DNA of 49,367 nt, taken from contig JALLBK010000280.1 of assembly GCA_036940085.1 (NCBI GenBank), forward strand, positions 1 to 49,367. The letters are read 5' to 3'. A program made the position numbers and the translations under genes. Numbering within the stretch: position 1 is the stretch's first letter; each line of letters starts with the position of its first letter. Below, in pieces: positions 41,036 to 49,367 of the stretch. The stretch comes from Discostella pseudostelligera (Eukaryota > Bacillariophyta > Thalassiosirophyceae > Thalassiosirales > Thalassiosiraceae). The notes beneath the pieces are model-generated. The model was given only the letters and a program-made list of their open reading frames with translations. It did no database searches and had not been told where the DNA came from.

Positions 41036-42754
41036 ATGTCGTTGATGACAGAGAATCTGCTACTGCACGCCCAATCGCTGCGTGAAGAAGGGGACATGGA
41101 CGCATCGATAGATCTACTACGGGTTGTCATCGCGCAGTGCAATTCAGATGGACACAAAGCTCGTCAGCGAACGATAGAGAGGGACCGCCATCGTCTCATA
41201 GATGACAATTATGTTGAAGGAGATATCCTAGATGTCGGCACTATTGGGCAGATACGTCAAATGTCTGCATATCAATTAGCTTTATTGCTGCTTCAGAGGA
41301 GTGGAAGGAAAAGGTGCAATTCGCTCGGCGACATCGACGAAAAGGAAGCGGATGAGCTGTTGTGGAAATTGGGCTATCGGTTGAGATTATCGAAGATGGC
41401 ATTTGGATATCTGCGGTGTATTAGCTGTTTCTATCAATATGGCACCAACGATAGACAACAATCATCACGAGAGGCGATATTCTCAGAGCAGCGCGTAGTA
41501 GCGGTAATTGACAATCTGTTGCCAACAACATTATTTGATGCATTGCAGAATGCGTTCCGACCTGGATCAAGGTATTGGTCTGAATTTTACAACAAAACAA
41601 TCAGTGATCAAGAAGAATCATTAGCTAGAACAACCGACAATCACACCACGCGAAGTTGGGATACAAATCAGTTTGCCAGCCACAACATTCCCCTACCCCG
41701 TTGTCATGAGACATCACCTGCGGCACTCTTGTTAGATCAATTACAACGTTCAAAGTCATTACTGGAACAAGTAGCCATTATCACACAGCATCGGTTGCGA
41801 GAGCGTTTTCCTGACGTACTAAAGGCAACAAGTGTGGAAGTTTGGAGCCATCGACGCCCAACCGATGGACAACATCAATTGCACTATGACATGGATGAAA
41901 TTCGTTTATGGAAGCATAGGCAACTCACGCCAGAAGAACGACAAACGAAACGACGTAAAACTCATGGGGATGCCGAAAGCAATGCAAATATCGAAGCAAA
42001 TTTTCAGAGTGATCGAGCGCATGAAGCCTGCAACGACGGTACTTCTTGTCCCAGAGTGTCATGTGTCCTAACCATCACCGTTCCGGAGGAATCGAAGTGC
42101 TATTTGTGCGGAGGGAAGGAAAATAGCGCTCCAACCATAATATGCAATCAGTCAATCATGATCGGGGATGGTTGCCAATCGAACAATGGGTGTCTTAGCT
42201 TTCCTGTTCCAAATCGTTTGTTGGCATTTGAAGGCTCGTTGTTGCATGGAGTCATGCCAGGAATTCCATTTGCACAGACTTCAAATTCAGGAAGTGAGGA
42301 TAGCGACAGCATTTGCAGCGATGGATGTGATGACAAAGAAACACATACTATTGTCAACAATCAAAGAATTACATTCATGATGGGGTTTTGGGAAACAGTT
42401 TGTACGACGTCAGCATCACGTACTACCACCTCTGGAGAACGTGGGCCCAATGTACCTTTCGAGAACATTTGTCACGACAATACTTGGACAGAAGAATTCA
42501 ATCGATATTCTGTCACGAGCAGTGACATAGCTAACATGAAAACAAACGTCTCTCAAGCAAATAATGAGAACCTTGACGTATATGTTCTTTGTCCGCTTTG
42601 GGTGCCAGTACTAAATGGCGTCAATACACAAACCGACGAAGGTTTTGGTGAGTACTCAGCTGGTCATGCAATAAAGCAGCATGGACGATACTTCTTGAAG
42701 TCACTTGACCCGACAGAAATCGATAATGAAGTGTTGAATGGAGAGATGCCATAG
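41036..42754 (+). CDS. 2-oxoglutarate/Fe(II)-dependent oxygenase-like protein
   Basis: Single exon, 572 aa (MSLMTENLLLHAQSLREEGD); MTENLLL six bases in is an alternative start. The N-terminal 130 residues are helical and TPR-like. The oxygenase fold follows: VVAVIDNLLPTTLFDALQNA, then SVEVWSHRRPTDGQHQLHYD with the metal pair H-Y-D, a Lys/Arg-rich insert, RVSCVLTITVPEE, LAFEGSLLHGVMPG with the distal histidine, and RITFMMGFWETVC with the arginine that binds 2-oxoglutarate. A CYLCGG knuckle sits before the distal histidine. The substrate is unknown. It is convergent with a prolyl 4-hydroxylase of the same superfamily, but the two sequences are not alike, so this is not a recent duplication. Confidence 0.75.
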   Translation: MSLMTENLLLHAQSLREEGDMDASIDLLRVVIAQCNSDGHKARQRTIERDRHRLIDDNYVEGDILDVGTIGQIRQMSAYQLALLLLQRSGRKRCNSLGDIDEKEADELLWKLGYRLRLSKMAFGYLRCISCFYQYGTNDRQQSSREAIFSEQRVVAVIDNLLPTTLFDALQNAFRPGSRYWSEFYNKTISDQEESLARTTDNHTTRSWDTNQFASHNIPLPRCHETSPAALLLDQLQRSKSLLEQVAIITQHRLRERFPDVLKATSVEVWSHRRPTDGQHQLHYDMDEIRLWKHRQLTPEERQTKRRKTHGDAESNANIEANFQSDRAHEACNDGTSCPRVSCVLTITVPEESKCYLCGGKENSAPTIICNQSIMIGDGCQSNNGCLSFPVPNRLLAFEGSLLHGVMPGIPFAQTSNSGSEDSDSICSDGCDDKETHTIVNNQRITFMMGFWETVCTTSASRTTTSGERGPNVPFENICHDNTWTEEFNRYSVTSSDIANMKTNVSQANNENLDVYVLCPLWVPVLNGVNTQTDEGFGEYSAGHAIKQHGRYFLKSLDPTEIDNEVLNGEMP

Positions 42755-42986
42755 TGAGGACACCATTGCTTGATGAATACAAAATTCGTCATAGAACAGC
42801 TCAGTCATTCAGATATTACATCCCGAATACATATCACACTGAACAGCATCACTATGATTCCAATAAAATTCCAGCGAAATCGTGAGTGTGAACACTGTAT
42901 CTGTATCATCATCCACCTGATTGAACCCAATATCTCGGCGGAAATTAATGATAATCCACTGAAGAAAGTTTCGAATTGTTACCGAT

Positions 42987-44993
42987 TCAAGTACAACCAA
43001 TATCAGACGCAGCCATGTAATCATGTAAATGTATCCAGGCGTTCGCCGCAAATTTGATACCCTTTACCACATCCTGGGCCTCGTGATAAGTCTTTGGGTC
43101 TTCGTCTCTTGGATTGCTATCGAGAACTGATGGCCACAATAGCGCTCGACCGAGTTTTGGTTTCACTGCTAGATCCAATTTTGTGAACTTTGTGGCGCCT
43201 ACGTTATTGTGATCCATAATATGAGCAGAATGAGCAAAGCATCGGTTACTGCGCAACGCATTGAGCTCTTTGCAATTCCTCACCTCCTTCCTCTACATCA
43301 GAGAGGTATAAAAAGAATGTTAATATACGGGGCCCACACCTGCACGCAGCAAAAGTTAATAACAACGTTGTACGCCAGCATTGAGTAATCACGGATCTGA
43401 GCAACTTGGACTGCGCCTGAAATACTCACCTTCGATCCCTTTGAATTCCGATATAATCATGATGAGCGCGGTAGAACTGTCCAGGCTCATACTTTAAGAC
43501 CTGGAAATCCTCAGAATGGTTTGCGGGGATGCCAGTGAGTTTAGCGATCCTCTCATGAATCGATTGCACAACAGTGTCACTGCGGCATTTGCTTTTGTAG
43601 GAGCACCATGCGCTATTATTGTTGCGATGGACGAGGAATTATCTTGAATCAGATATTTTATTGAACAGTTGTGTGATAGAGAAAGCAATTGCACTCACTT
43701 CTCGCTGGTACGTCTAGAACTCTGAACTGAGCCGAACGATCCATCAACTTTTACTTCTCCAACATCTTCACTTCTTTTGTACTCGCTTTTATATCCAAGT
43801 TTGATCAGATGTTCACATTCTTCGGCGCTCATGAAATTGTCAAATGTAATTACCCATGGTGGCTCCGCCATGTCGCGTGAGAGGCTAATTGGCTCCTCAC
43901 CCTCTTCGAGGGGTTTCGGTCGAGAATGGATATGCACAGTGTAATTCATCATCCCATCTTCAATCTCCACATCGGTAAAATTTCCAGGAGCAGTCCTAAC
44001 AATTCGTTCGAACATGGCATTCAACTCACCAGGCAAAAGTCCTGGCCTTACATCATCGCCCAACGGTGGACAGCGAACGCTCATGTCAATCATATCACAT
44101 GTTTGACAGGAAGGTGCACACTTTGTTTTCATGTAAGATTTGTTCGCTTCGCACTCTGCAATTCGATGAGGAAATAAAGATTTCAGCAGGTGAATGTGTG
44201 GGATATTTTTCAAGGAGAAGACAGCATAGAGATCGAATGTCACAGGCGACAATTACAACATGCTTACCTCCAATTGCAGCCCAGTATGCACAAAGTTCTT
44301 CTTTGTTAATACATTCCGCTACAATTTCCGCAGATAAAGCGTGAGTTGCGCTTGGTCCATAGATGTCATTCTCCATGTATGTGACAGTCTTGCGGATCAC
44401 TTCCAATGTTTTAGGACTGTCGGCGCCCTGCATTGAAGAATTACTCAATGTGAATTTTCAGTGGCAAAACAAACAATTCCTCAAAATGATAGTCATGGAA
44501 TTACGCACCTCTACCCTTTGAGGTTTTCCATACTTCTCTACAGCTTCCATCGCATTTGTATCTTCTACCGACATCTCAAACGGATCAGGACAACTCTTGC
44601 ATGAAATTGCACAATTAACTGATATTAGTTCGCATATTTTTGTAGAATGAGAAGTGAGCAAATGCAAAATCAGTACAATGCAGAGTTCCTATACATCAAT
44701 CACCGTTACTCACTAAGCATGTAGCTCGGATTGTTTTCGCACTCTCCCTCGGAAGCCCAGAAGCTGCACTGCGATTCCTTGTCTTCACAGGCGGGTGTTA
44801 TCCTACGCCGCTGCTCGTCGCCGCCGGGGGCAGTGAGAACTGCAGCGTCGACATCGGCGTTGGCGTCGGTGGCCTCACATGAACCGTCGGCGCTACATTC
44901 TCCTTGAACTTCCGCGGCTATTGTCGTGGCTAACGCGCAGACGAGGATCAATTGCAAAAGGAGGAGAACGACTTTCGATGGATTCAGTATCAT
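42987..44993 (-). CDS. Secreted or ER prolyl 4-hydroxylase with two ShK domains
   Basis: Seven exons, 44993-44714, 44618-44509, 44427-44268, 44155-43699, 43612-43430, 43339-43284 and 43198-42987, give 485 aa. The start MILNPSKVVLLLLQLILVCA is a signal peptide. ShK-like domain 1 (CEDKESQCSFWASEGECENN then CAISCKSC) and 2 (CINKEELCAYWAAIGECEAN then CAPSCQTC) each have six cysteines. The P4H catalytic domain follows: VITFDNFMSAEECEHLIKLG, RTSENAWCS, FYRAHHDYI (H-x-D), GPRILTFFLYLSDVEEGG, KLGRALLWPSV, YHEAQDVVKGIKFAANAWIH (distal H and the 2OG-binding K). It hydroxylates prolines in secreted proteins, using Fe(II), 2-oxoglutarate and O2. ShK usually follows the P4H domain in animals and plants; here both are N-terminal. 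Confidence 0.88.
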
Positions 44994-45589
44994 TGTTCGA
45001 AGAGGATTCGGATTGGCATACCCAAAATGAGAACATCGATGTGAGAGAGTCGTTGGTGCATTTGGGTTGTTGCTGTTGTTTTGTTGTTGTTGTTGCAGCA
45101 GCGTGTTGAGAGTTGAGGTTTCGAGTCGATCGCGCGCCCGAGTTCGGATTTGCCTGGCTGCCTGACGCCAGACAGACGAAAGATTTTCCTGACGCCAGAC
45201 AGACCACTTCTCACCGACCTCCAAAGATCTCAACGACAGACAGACGAAAGGTTTGGTGCTGCAGTGCTGCAGAATGCGAAGAGCAGTGATGGTATTCATC
45301 GCCATCATCATCTCGGCACTCTTTGTGGATGGATAACATCCACTACTTCTTCCGTCACTGACCAGTTGATGACATTAGTCTTCAAAATCCAAAGCTACAA
45401 CTAACCTCTTTCGGTGGAAAGTCAAAGGTTGCATGTCGGTGAGAGGAGATTGTTGTAGATGTCAAACCGGAGCATCCTATGCTGATTTGCCACAAAGTTG
45501 TTTGCTAAAAGTATGGAATTGATCTACCTCAATAGTGAAAATGTAATCCGATGCCAGTTTGGCCTGTCGATAATACCCACTATGTTCAT
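44994..45589. other. Upstream region of the P4H gene with GACAGAC repeats
   Basis: CCTGACGCCAGACAGAC occurs at about 45162 and 45188, and GACAGACAGACGAAAGG near 45234; TTGTTGTT/GTTGCTGTTG low complexity lies at about 45065-45100. The minus-strand frame stays open up to 45311, but that part reads low-complexity DNA, so 44993 is kept as the start. The right end is the 3' flank of the CHORD gene. Confidence 0.45.
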
Positions 45590-46516
45590 TCACTTAATCC
45601 TCAGCTGCTCCACAGCAATCGCTTTCAATGCATTCTTTAACTTGCCCCCAAGAATCTGCATCGACTCATCGACAACCAGTGCATCATCGGAATCCGCAGT
45701 CGGTAACTTGCGTGCCACATCCTTCTTTATTCCCTCTAATACCTGATCAAATAACTCATTCTCCAAACCCAACTCTTCCAATACACTACGCAACCGTTCG
45801 AGGACTGGTGCACCCTCACTACCCCCAGCCGCGACACTCGCATTGAAATCCTCAATACTTCGAAGTTTCGGACCATTCATCTTTTCACGAATATCACATC
45901 CCCCCAGAAATTGTTTTTGACTTTCACTACCCTCGTCTTTGACATCGGTGCATGTTCCCGATTGACATGCCGGTAGTGATTGAAACTCCTCCCAATCAAA
46001 TGCCTTCTTATTGGGACAACAGGACCAGAATTTCGCCGTCTCGTGAAATACCGGCGGACCAGTATGATATTTGCAATTAGTGGGATATGGTCCTCCCTTT
46101 GGAAAACGTTGATTGCATCCAAAGTGAACACACCGTGACAATTGCTCTTCGTCCACCTTTTTCTTTTCGAGTGCAGATTGTCGTTCAGCATTTATTTCGC
46201 TCAATGTGCGGGATGGTCCATGGCAAATGTACACATCATCGCGGTCAGATATTGTTTCGATTACAATGCCATCGGATGGAAGATCTTGCAATGTGGTATC
46301 CCCGCCATCGACGCCGTTCGAAGATCGACGAACAGAGAGATGCATGTCATCGACGACGAGTTGATTTCCACTAGTACTACCGGCATTGTAGGATTCGACA
46401 AATTGATCCAACAAGCGAGATGTTGGACCGCTCACCCAACTCTTTGGGAGGGTTATTTTGAGTGTTTTGTGGAGGGAGTCGTCGTCATTATCTTCGTAGC
46501 GTAGGAAGACTTTCAT
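45590..46516 (-). CDS. CHORD zinc-binding domain protein (RAR1/CHORDC1-like)
   Basis: Single exon, 308 aa from MKVFLRYEDNDDDSLHKTLK; the frame opens back to 46681 but that part holds G-boxes. Residues 1-110 look like a beta-grasp domain (LKITLPKSWVSGPTSRLLDQ to DDVYICHGPSRTL). One CHORD domain follows near residues 135-195: CVHFGCNQRFP, TNCKYHTGPPVFHETAKFW, SCCPNKKAFDWEEF and ACQSGTC. The order of Cys/His zinc ligands is kept, but the last position is Cys (CQSGTC) where His is usual. The C-terminal 90 residues are helical. Animal and plant relatives have two CHORD domains and bind HSP90; a single CHORD is known from apicomplexans (from memory). Probably an HSP90 co-chaperone. Confidence 0.88.
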   Translation of the reverse strand: MKVFLRYEDNDDDSLHKTLKITLPKSWVSGPTSRLLDQFVESYNAGSTSGNQLVVDDMHLSVRRSSNGVDGGDTTLQDLPSDGIVIETISDRDDVYICHGPSRTLSEINAERQSALEKKKVDEEQLSRCVHFGCNQRFPKGGPYPTNCKYHTGPPVFHETAKFWSCCPNKKAFDWEEFQSLPACQSGTCTDVKDEGSESQKQFLGGCDIREKMNGPKLRSIEDFNASVAAGGSEGAPVLERLRSVLEELGLENELFDQVLEGIKKDVARKLPTADSDDALVVDESMQILGGKLKNALKAIAVEQLRIK

Positions 46517-46700
46517 GGTGGCGAAGTGGTTCGAAGTTCGAAGTTGTTGTGCTGGTGAGGGTGGGTGGAGCGGAGCGAGCTGCGGCGAAGCCGACGGAGG
46601 CTGACGACGCACAGATGGCCGGCAGCAACCAGCTCCACGTGGAGGTAATACTCGGAGGCATAGTGTCACGTGGAAGAACACGTGGATGTGTTCTTTCCAT
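46517..46700 (-). promoter_or_regulatory. CHORD promoter with three CACGTGG sites
   Basis: CACGTGG lies at 46636-46642, 46667-46673 and 46679-46685, on the opposite strand to the gene and 120-170 bp before its start. AGTGTCACGTGGAAGAACAC resembles the cluster near 35916 and the CACGTGGAAG pair near 20461. Confidence 0.5.
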
Positions 46701-47248
46701 CTCTTAGAGGTGCTAACAAGAGTAGTAAGCTGAACTAAGTATGCAATCCTAGCAAATAATATTATCAGGTGTTAGTAGTTAGTAGTAGGATAGCATCAGC
46801 ATATTGATGGTGATGGGTGGTGATGGTGGGTGTCGAGTGATATGAGCATGGATGGTAGTAGTAAGTGGTGGTGGTGATCTCATCCTCGTCATCATGACCA
46901 TTTGCATGTTGATGCTTCTTCTTACTAATACTAGTAGCACTGAGTAGGACGGGATGAGGAGGAGGATGACGACAAGTGACAAGATGAAGCAGGGTGGTGA
47001 GGATGAGGTGAATTGTCATAGGAGCAAGTACTGTTATGCTGCCATAGTAGCAGAACAGAGGTGAATGGTGAATGCAACAAGAATGCTTGTACTACTAGAA
47101 TGAGACAGTGATGCTGATAATGGTAGTGGGGCGGTGTGGTGCTACTACTACTACTACCAAGTAAATGATTGCCACTGAGACTGCTGGGAGATTCAGAGGA
47201 CTCTGTGGAGATAGTGAATAATGAGGATGTGGAGGATGTCTGATGTCA

Positions 47249-47529
47249 CTTGAAGGTTGAAGAACAAGAAGGTGTCACCTGACATGATCTATCATTGTCA
47301 CTTGCATGTGCCACGTGTCACTTTTGGAGTTACATGATTGGCATGAATTTGTTTATGATGCAGGACTTCATCTAAACATTTCAAGTCTCAATCTCTTGAA
47401 GGCTGAAGAACGAGAAAGGTGTCACCTGAGCATGATCTATATCATCACTTGCATGTGTCACTTTCAAAGTTCCATTGGTGTGAATTTGTTTATAGTGCAG
47501 ACTCATCTAAACATTTCAAGTCTCAATCT
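47249..47529. repeat. Two imperfect direct repeats of about 140 bp
   Basis: Unit 1 (47249-47394) starts CTTGAAGGTTGAAGAAC and unit 2 (47395-47529) starts CTTGAAGGCTGAAGAAC. Both contain GGTGTCACCTGA, ATGATCTAT, CACTTGCATGTG, GAATTTGTTTAT and CATTTCAAGTCTCAATCT. Unit 1 includes a CCACGTGT G-box-like core. Confidence 0.85.
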
Positions 47530-48790
47530 CAATCGAGGTTTCTGTGGCAGATTCCAAACACTTCGAGTTTCAGTCTGAGGAAGACAGGGAATTTCAATAT
47601 GGCCACTCACTCTGCTCCTCTCCTATCTGGAGGAGGAGGGAGGAGGGTGCAAGTGCAAGAGGAATCCACCATGCTGTTGGCTCTAGTCCTTCTCCATCAC
47701 CAGCCGCAGCCACCAGGTCATCCGCTGTCAGTGCCAGCTGGCCAGCAGCAGGTCCACTGGAGAATGTCAAATCCATCATCCATTGGTGGTGGGCAACAAT
47801 GGGACATATTCCCGGATATGCAAGTTTTGCCAATGTTGGGATGAGCAGTGTTAGGAATGTGTTGATGAGCATGAATGTTCAAATCACAAGTGGAGCTGAT
47901 ATTGTCATGTTGAGGGTGGTTGCTGGAGCTGATAAAGAGCATCATGGTAGGATGTACTTCCATGAAGTGCGTAATGTGAAGGTGCAATATCTATCGGAAT
48001 CCAGGTCAATAAAATGAAGAGGTTTTATTTGTCAATGTAGCAGGTAATACCAATGTTTTTGGTATAACATTCCATGTTGGTATTGTATGCTATTTGCAGT
48101 GGTGTTATGTGTAGTAATGATGTGCATATACTGTTCGGCGGGGACCCAACAGTAGGTTCATCTTGGGGCTTGGGGCTTGGGGGAGATGGTTCTCTTATGC
48201 ATTTGAGCACAACAAGAGAGGTAGTAGATGGGAAATTTGACCAAATTGTTATGGAGATTGGTCCAACAATTACAGTAAAATCATGGTCAGGCAGGGTGGG
48301 GGTGGGGGGAAGGCCCTAGAGAAGAATAATGAGTCAACAAACTTCTTATTCTTGAGCTTGTGAATGGCATGAAGTGCCAGATTGCATGTGAATTTCTTCT
48401 TATCTTGTGTGCTTGCATTGTCTGTTTAGGGGTTGACATCCAACATCCATTCATGTGATGAGTGAATGGACTTGCAAAGCCCCTGCTCTCAGTTCAATAG
48501 AATGATTGGTAATGGGACCATCATTTCATGTATGGTGGATTGCCCAGTGTTTCAGATTTCAGCATACTAGTATGGTACATAGCAGGTCCAGACTGACTGC
48601 ACCCTGCTGCTGCACCCTCCTGTGCTAACTTCACAATCTGGTTAATTTACTAAATGAATATCCTTTTCAAACCATGCATTCCACAGCAGTCTCTGCTCAT
48701 TTTTCTTCTTTGTCCTGCCAAGAATGCTGTATGCTCCAGACTTGGACCTTGGTGTGTCCCTCCTCCAGCACTTGTCTCTTATCTGATTCC

Positions 48791-48989
48791 TTACTCTGCT
48801 GGTGGCTACAGGTGTACACATTATTTCCCTGATGATGCTGATGTGTGATGTGTAGCATTGACATCCTTCCTAACCACCCCACCCTCTGCCTTACTCTGCT
48901 GGCACTGATCTTCACATTATTTCCCTGAGGATGCTGATGTGTGATGCGTAGCATTAGTAACATCCTTCCTAACCACCCCACCCTCTGCC
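48791..48989. repeat. Two imperfect direct repeats of about 100 bp
   Basis: Both units start TTACTCTGCTGG (48791 and 48891) and share CACATTATTTCCCTGA, GATGCTGATGTGTGATG and CATCCTTCCTAACCACCCC. They differ mainly after the first 12 bases and by small indels. Confidence 0.85.
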
Positions 48990-49291
48990 TCCTCAGATCA
49001 GAAGCAGGGAGCATTCACAGTCACTTGCAATTCCATATTCCATCCATTAGTATTACCATAGCCATAAAAGGCATGGTGAGAATTAGTAATCATCATGATT
49101 ATTAACCTCCATCTAATTGTGGTTGCTACTGCTCATCATGCTCATCCTCGCACACCTTGATGATGACTGAATCATCAACAAAAAATCCTTAGCTGCTGCT
49201 TAAAGAACCCTACTCCTGCTTCCTACTCCTTCCACCTTCAGCATGACAACCTCAGCACAAGTCTTTCTCATCAAAATAAACATGATCAAAA

Positions 49292-49367
49292 TCAGCAGTC
49301 AGCAGTCAGCAGTCAGCAGTCAGCAGTCAGCAGTCAGCAGTCAGCAGTCAGCAGTCAGCAGTCAGCA
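49292..49367. repeat. Heptamer tandem array (CAGCAGT)n running off the window
   Basis: The unit CAGCAGT repeats about 11 times without error from 49292 to the last base. It is not a telomere sequence (plants TTTAGGG, most protists TTAGGG). The array is probably where the assembly or the window was cut. Confidence 0.95.

Larger units (their letters stand above)
46701..49367. other. Gene-poor, low-complexity 2.7 kb at the right edge
   Basis: No protein-like ORF was seen. The first 500 bases are a purine/TGG-rich run (gatggtgatg, gtagtagta, actactact). Two imperfect tandem repeats (47249-47529 and 48791-48989) and a terminal heptamer array follow. Overlapping open frames on the plus strand at 47419-47844 and 47544-48017 do not read like conserved proteins. 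The region may be intergenic heterochromatin-like DNA, a decayed element or a long non-coding RNA locus; sequence alone does not decide. Confidence 0.5.

Noticed and set aside
44994..45311. N-terminal extension of the P4H
   Set aside because: The extra part is low-complexity (Thr/Asn/Gln runs) and would bury the signal peptide at 44993.
47544..48017. 157-codon plus-strand ORF in the gene-poor region
   Set aside because: It overlaps another open frame of similar length and has no recognisable features; coding potential not convincing.
49292..49367. CRISPR-like array
   Set aside because: Seven-base units with no spacers in a eukaryotic genome; a simple tandem repeat.
1..49367. tRNA or rRNA genes
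   Set aside because: I looked for T-loop consensus strings (GTTCGAATC and its reverse) in intergenic stretches and found none in a proper context. A covariance-model search (tRNAscan-SE, Rfam) would be needed to exclude them.

Overview
The window looks like nuclear DNA of a diatom, most likely a centric (Thalassiosira-like) species; the species itself is not proven. Reasons: compact genes on both strands, short GT-AG introns of about 55-125 bp, long Ser/Asn/Gly-rich disordered tails, and several proteins that start with a signal peptide ending in the diatom plastid-targeting 'ASAF'-type junction (TNA-L at the FtsH-like protein, AMG-FSP at the methyltransferase, SSS-F at 32001, SLA-F and CDA-FAP at the two fibrillin-like proteins). 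Two single ambiguous bases (12447, 23381) and repeats at the right edge suggest a draft assembly contig. All gene models here were built by eye; exon joins were chosen so that phase and protein family both fit.

Layout. 1-2340: a fragment of a second FtsH-like gene copy, a small doubtful ORF and a perfect 353-bp tandem duplication. 2341-4553 (-): plastid FtsH-like AAA protein without a protease domain. 5157-7719 (+) GT61 glycosyltransferase; 7855-11445 (+) two-pore K+ channel; 11517-12716 (-) nucleotide-sugar transporter; 13155-14567 (+) SAP-like membrane protein; 14922-17056 (+) 5'-nucleotidase with C-terminal EF-hands; 17717-18311 (+) AP-2 sigma; 18397-20332 (-) FkbM methyltransferase; 20628-21443 (+) plastid methyltransferase; 21771-24311 (-) degenerate metallophosphoesterase; 25001-26035 (+) GINS subunit Psf2; 26287-29041 (-) two tandem Leu/Phe-tRNA-protein transferase paralogues; 29647-31503 (+) nicotinate phosphoribosyltransferase; 32001-32945 (+) unknown plastid membrane protein; 33187-35776 (-) AGC kinase with a proline-rich tail; 36213-39025 (-) two fibrillin-like plastid genes flanking a small + strand ORF; 39381-40847 (-) unknown membrane protein; 41036-42754 (+) and 42987-44993 (-) two convergent 2-oxoglutarate oxygenases, the second a ShK-ShK-prolyl 4-hydroxylase; 45590-46516 (-) CHORD protein. 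The last 2.7 kb is gene-poor and made of imperfect tandem repeats, ending in a heptamer array cut by the window edge.

How they work together: this is mostly a run of ordinary, functionally unrelated housekeeping genes. There is a loose secretory-pathway theme (GT61, nucleotide-sugar transporter, P4H, AP-2 sigma) and a plastid theme (FtsH-like, methyltransferase, 32001 gene, two fibrillin-like). The most striking shared structure is in the promoters: TGGCGGGA (E2F-like), GACTCGACT and CACGTGG recur in the same order and spacing in several intergenic regions, including three tandem copies at 4770-4935 and copies in front of the replication gene Psf2. The best candidates for new biology are this promoter grammar, the tandem L/F-transferase paralogues with altered catalytic positions, and the protease-less FtsH with its duplicated neighbourhood.
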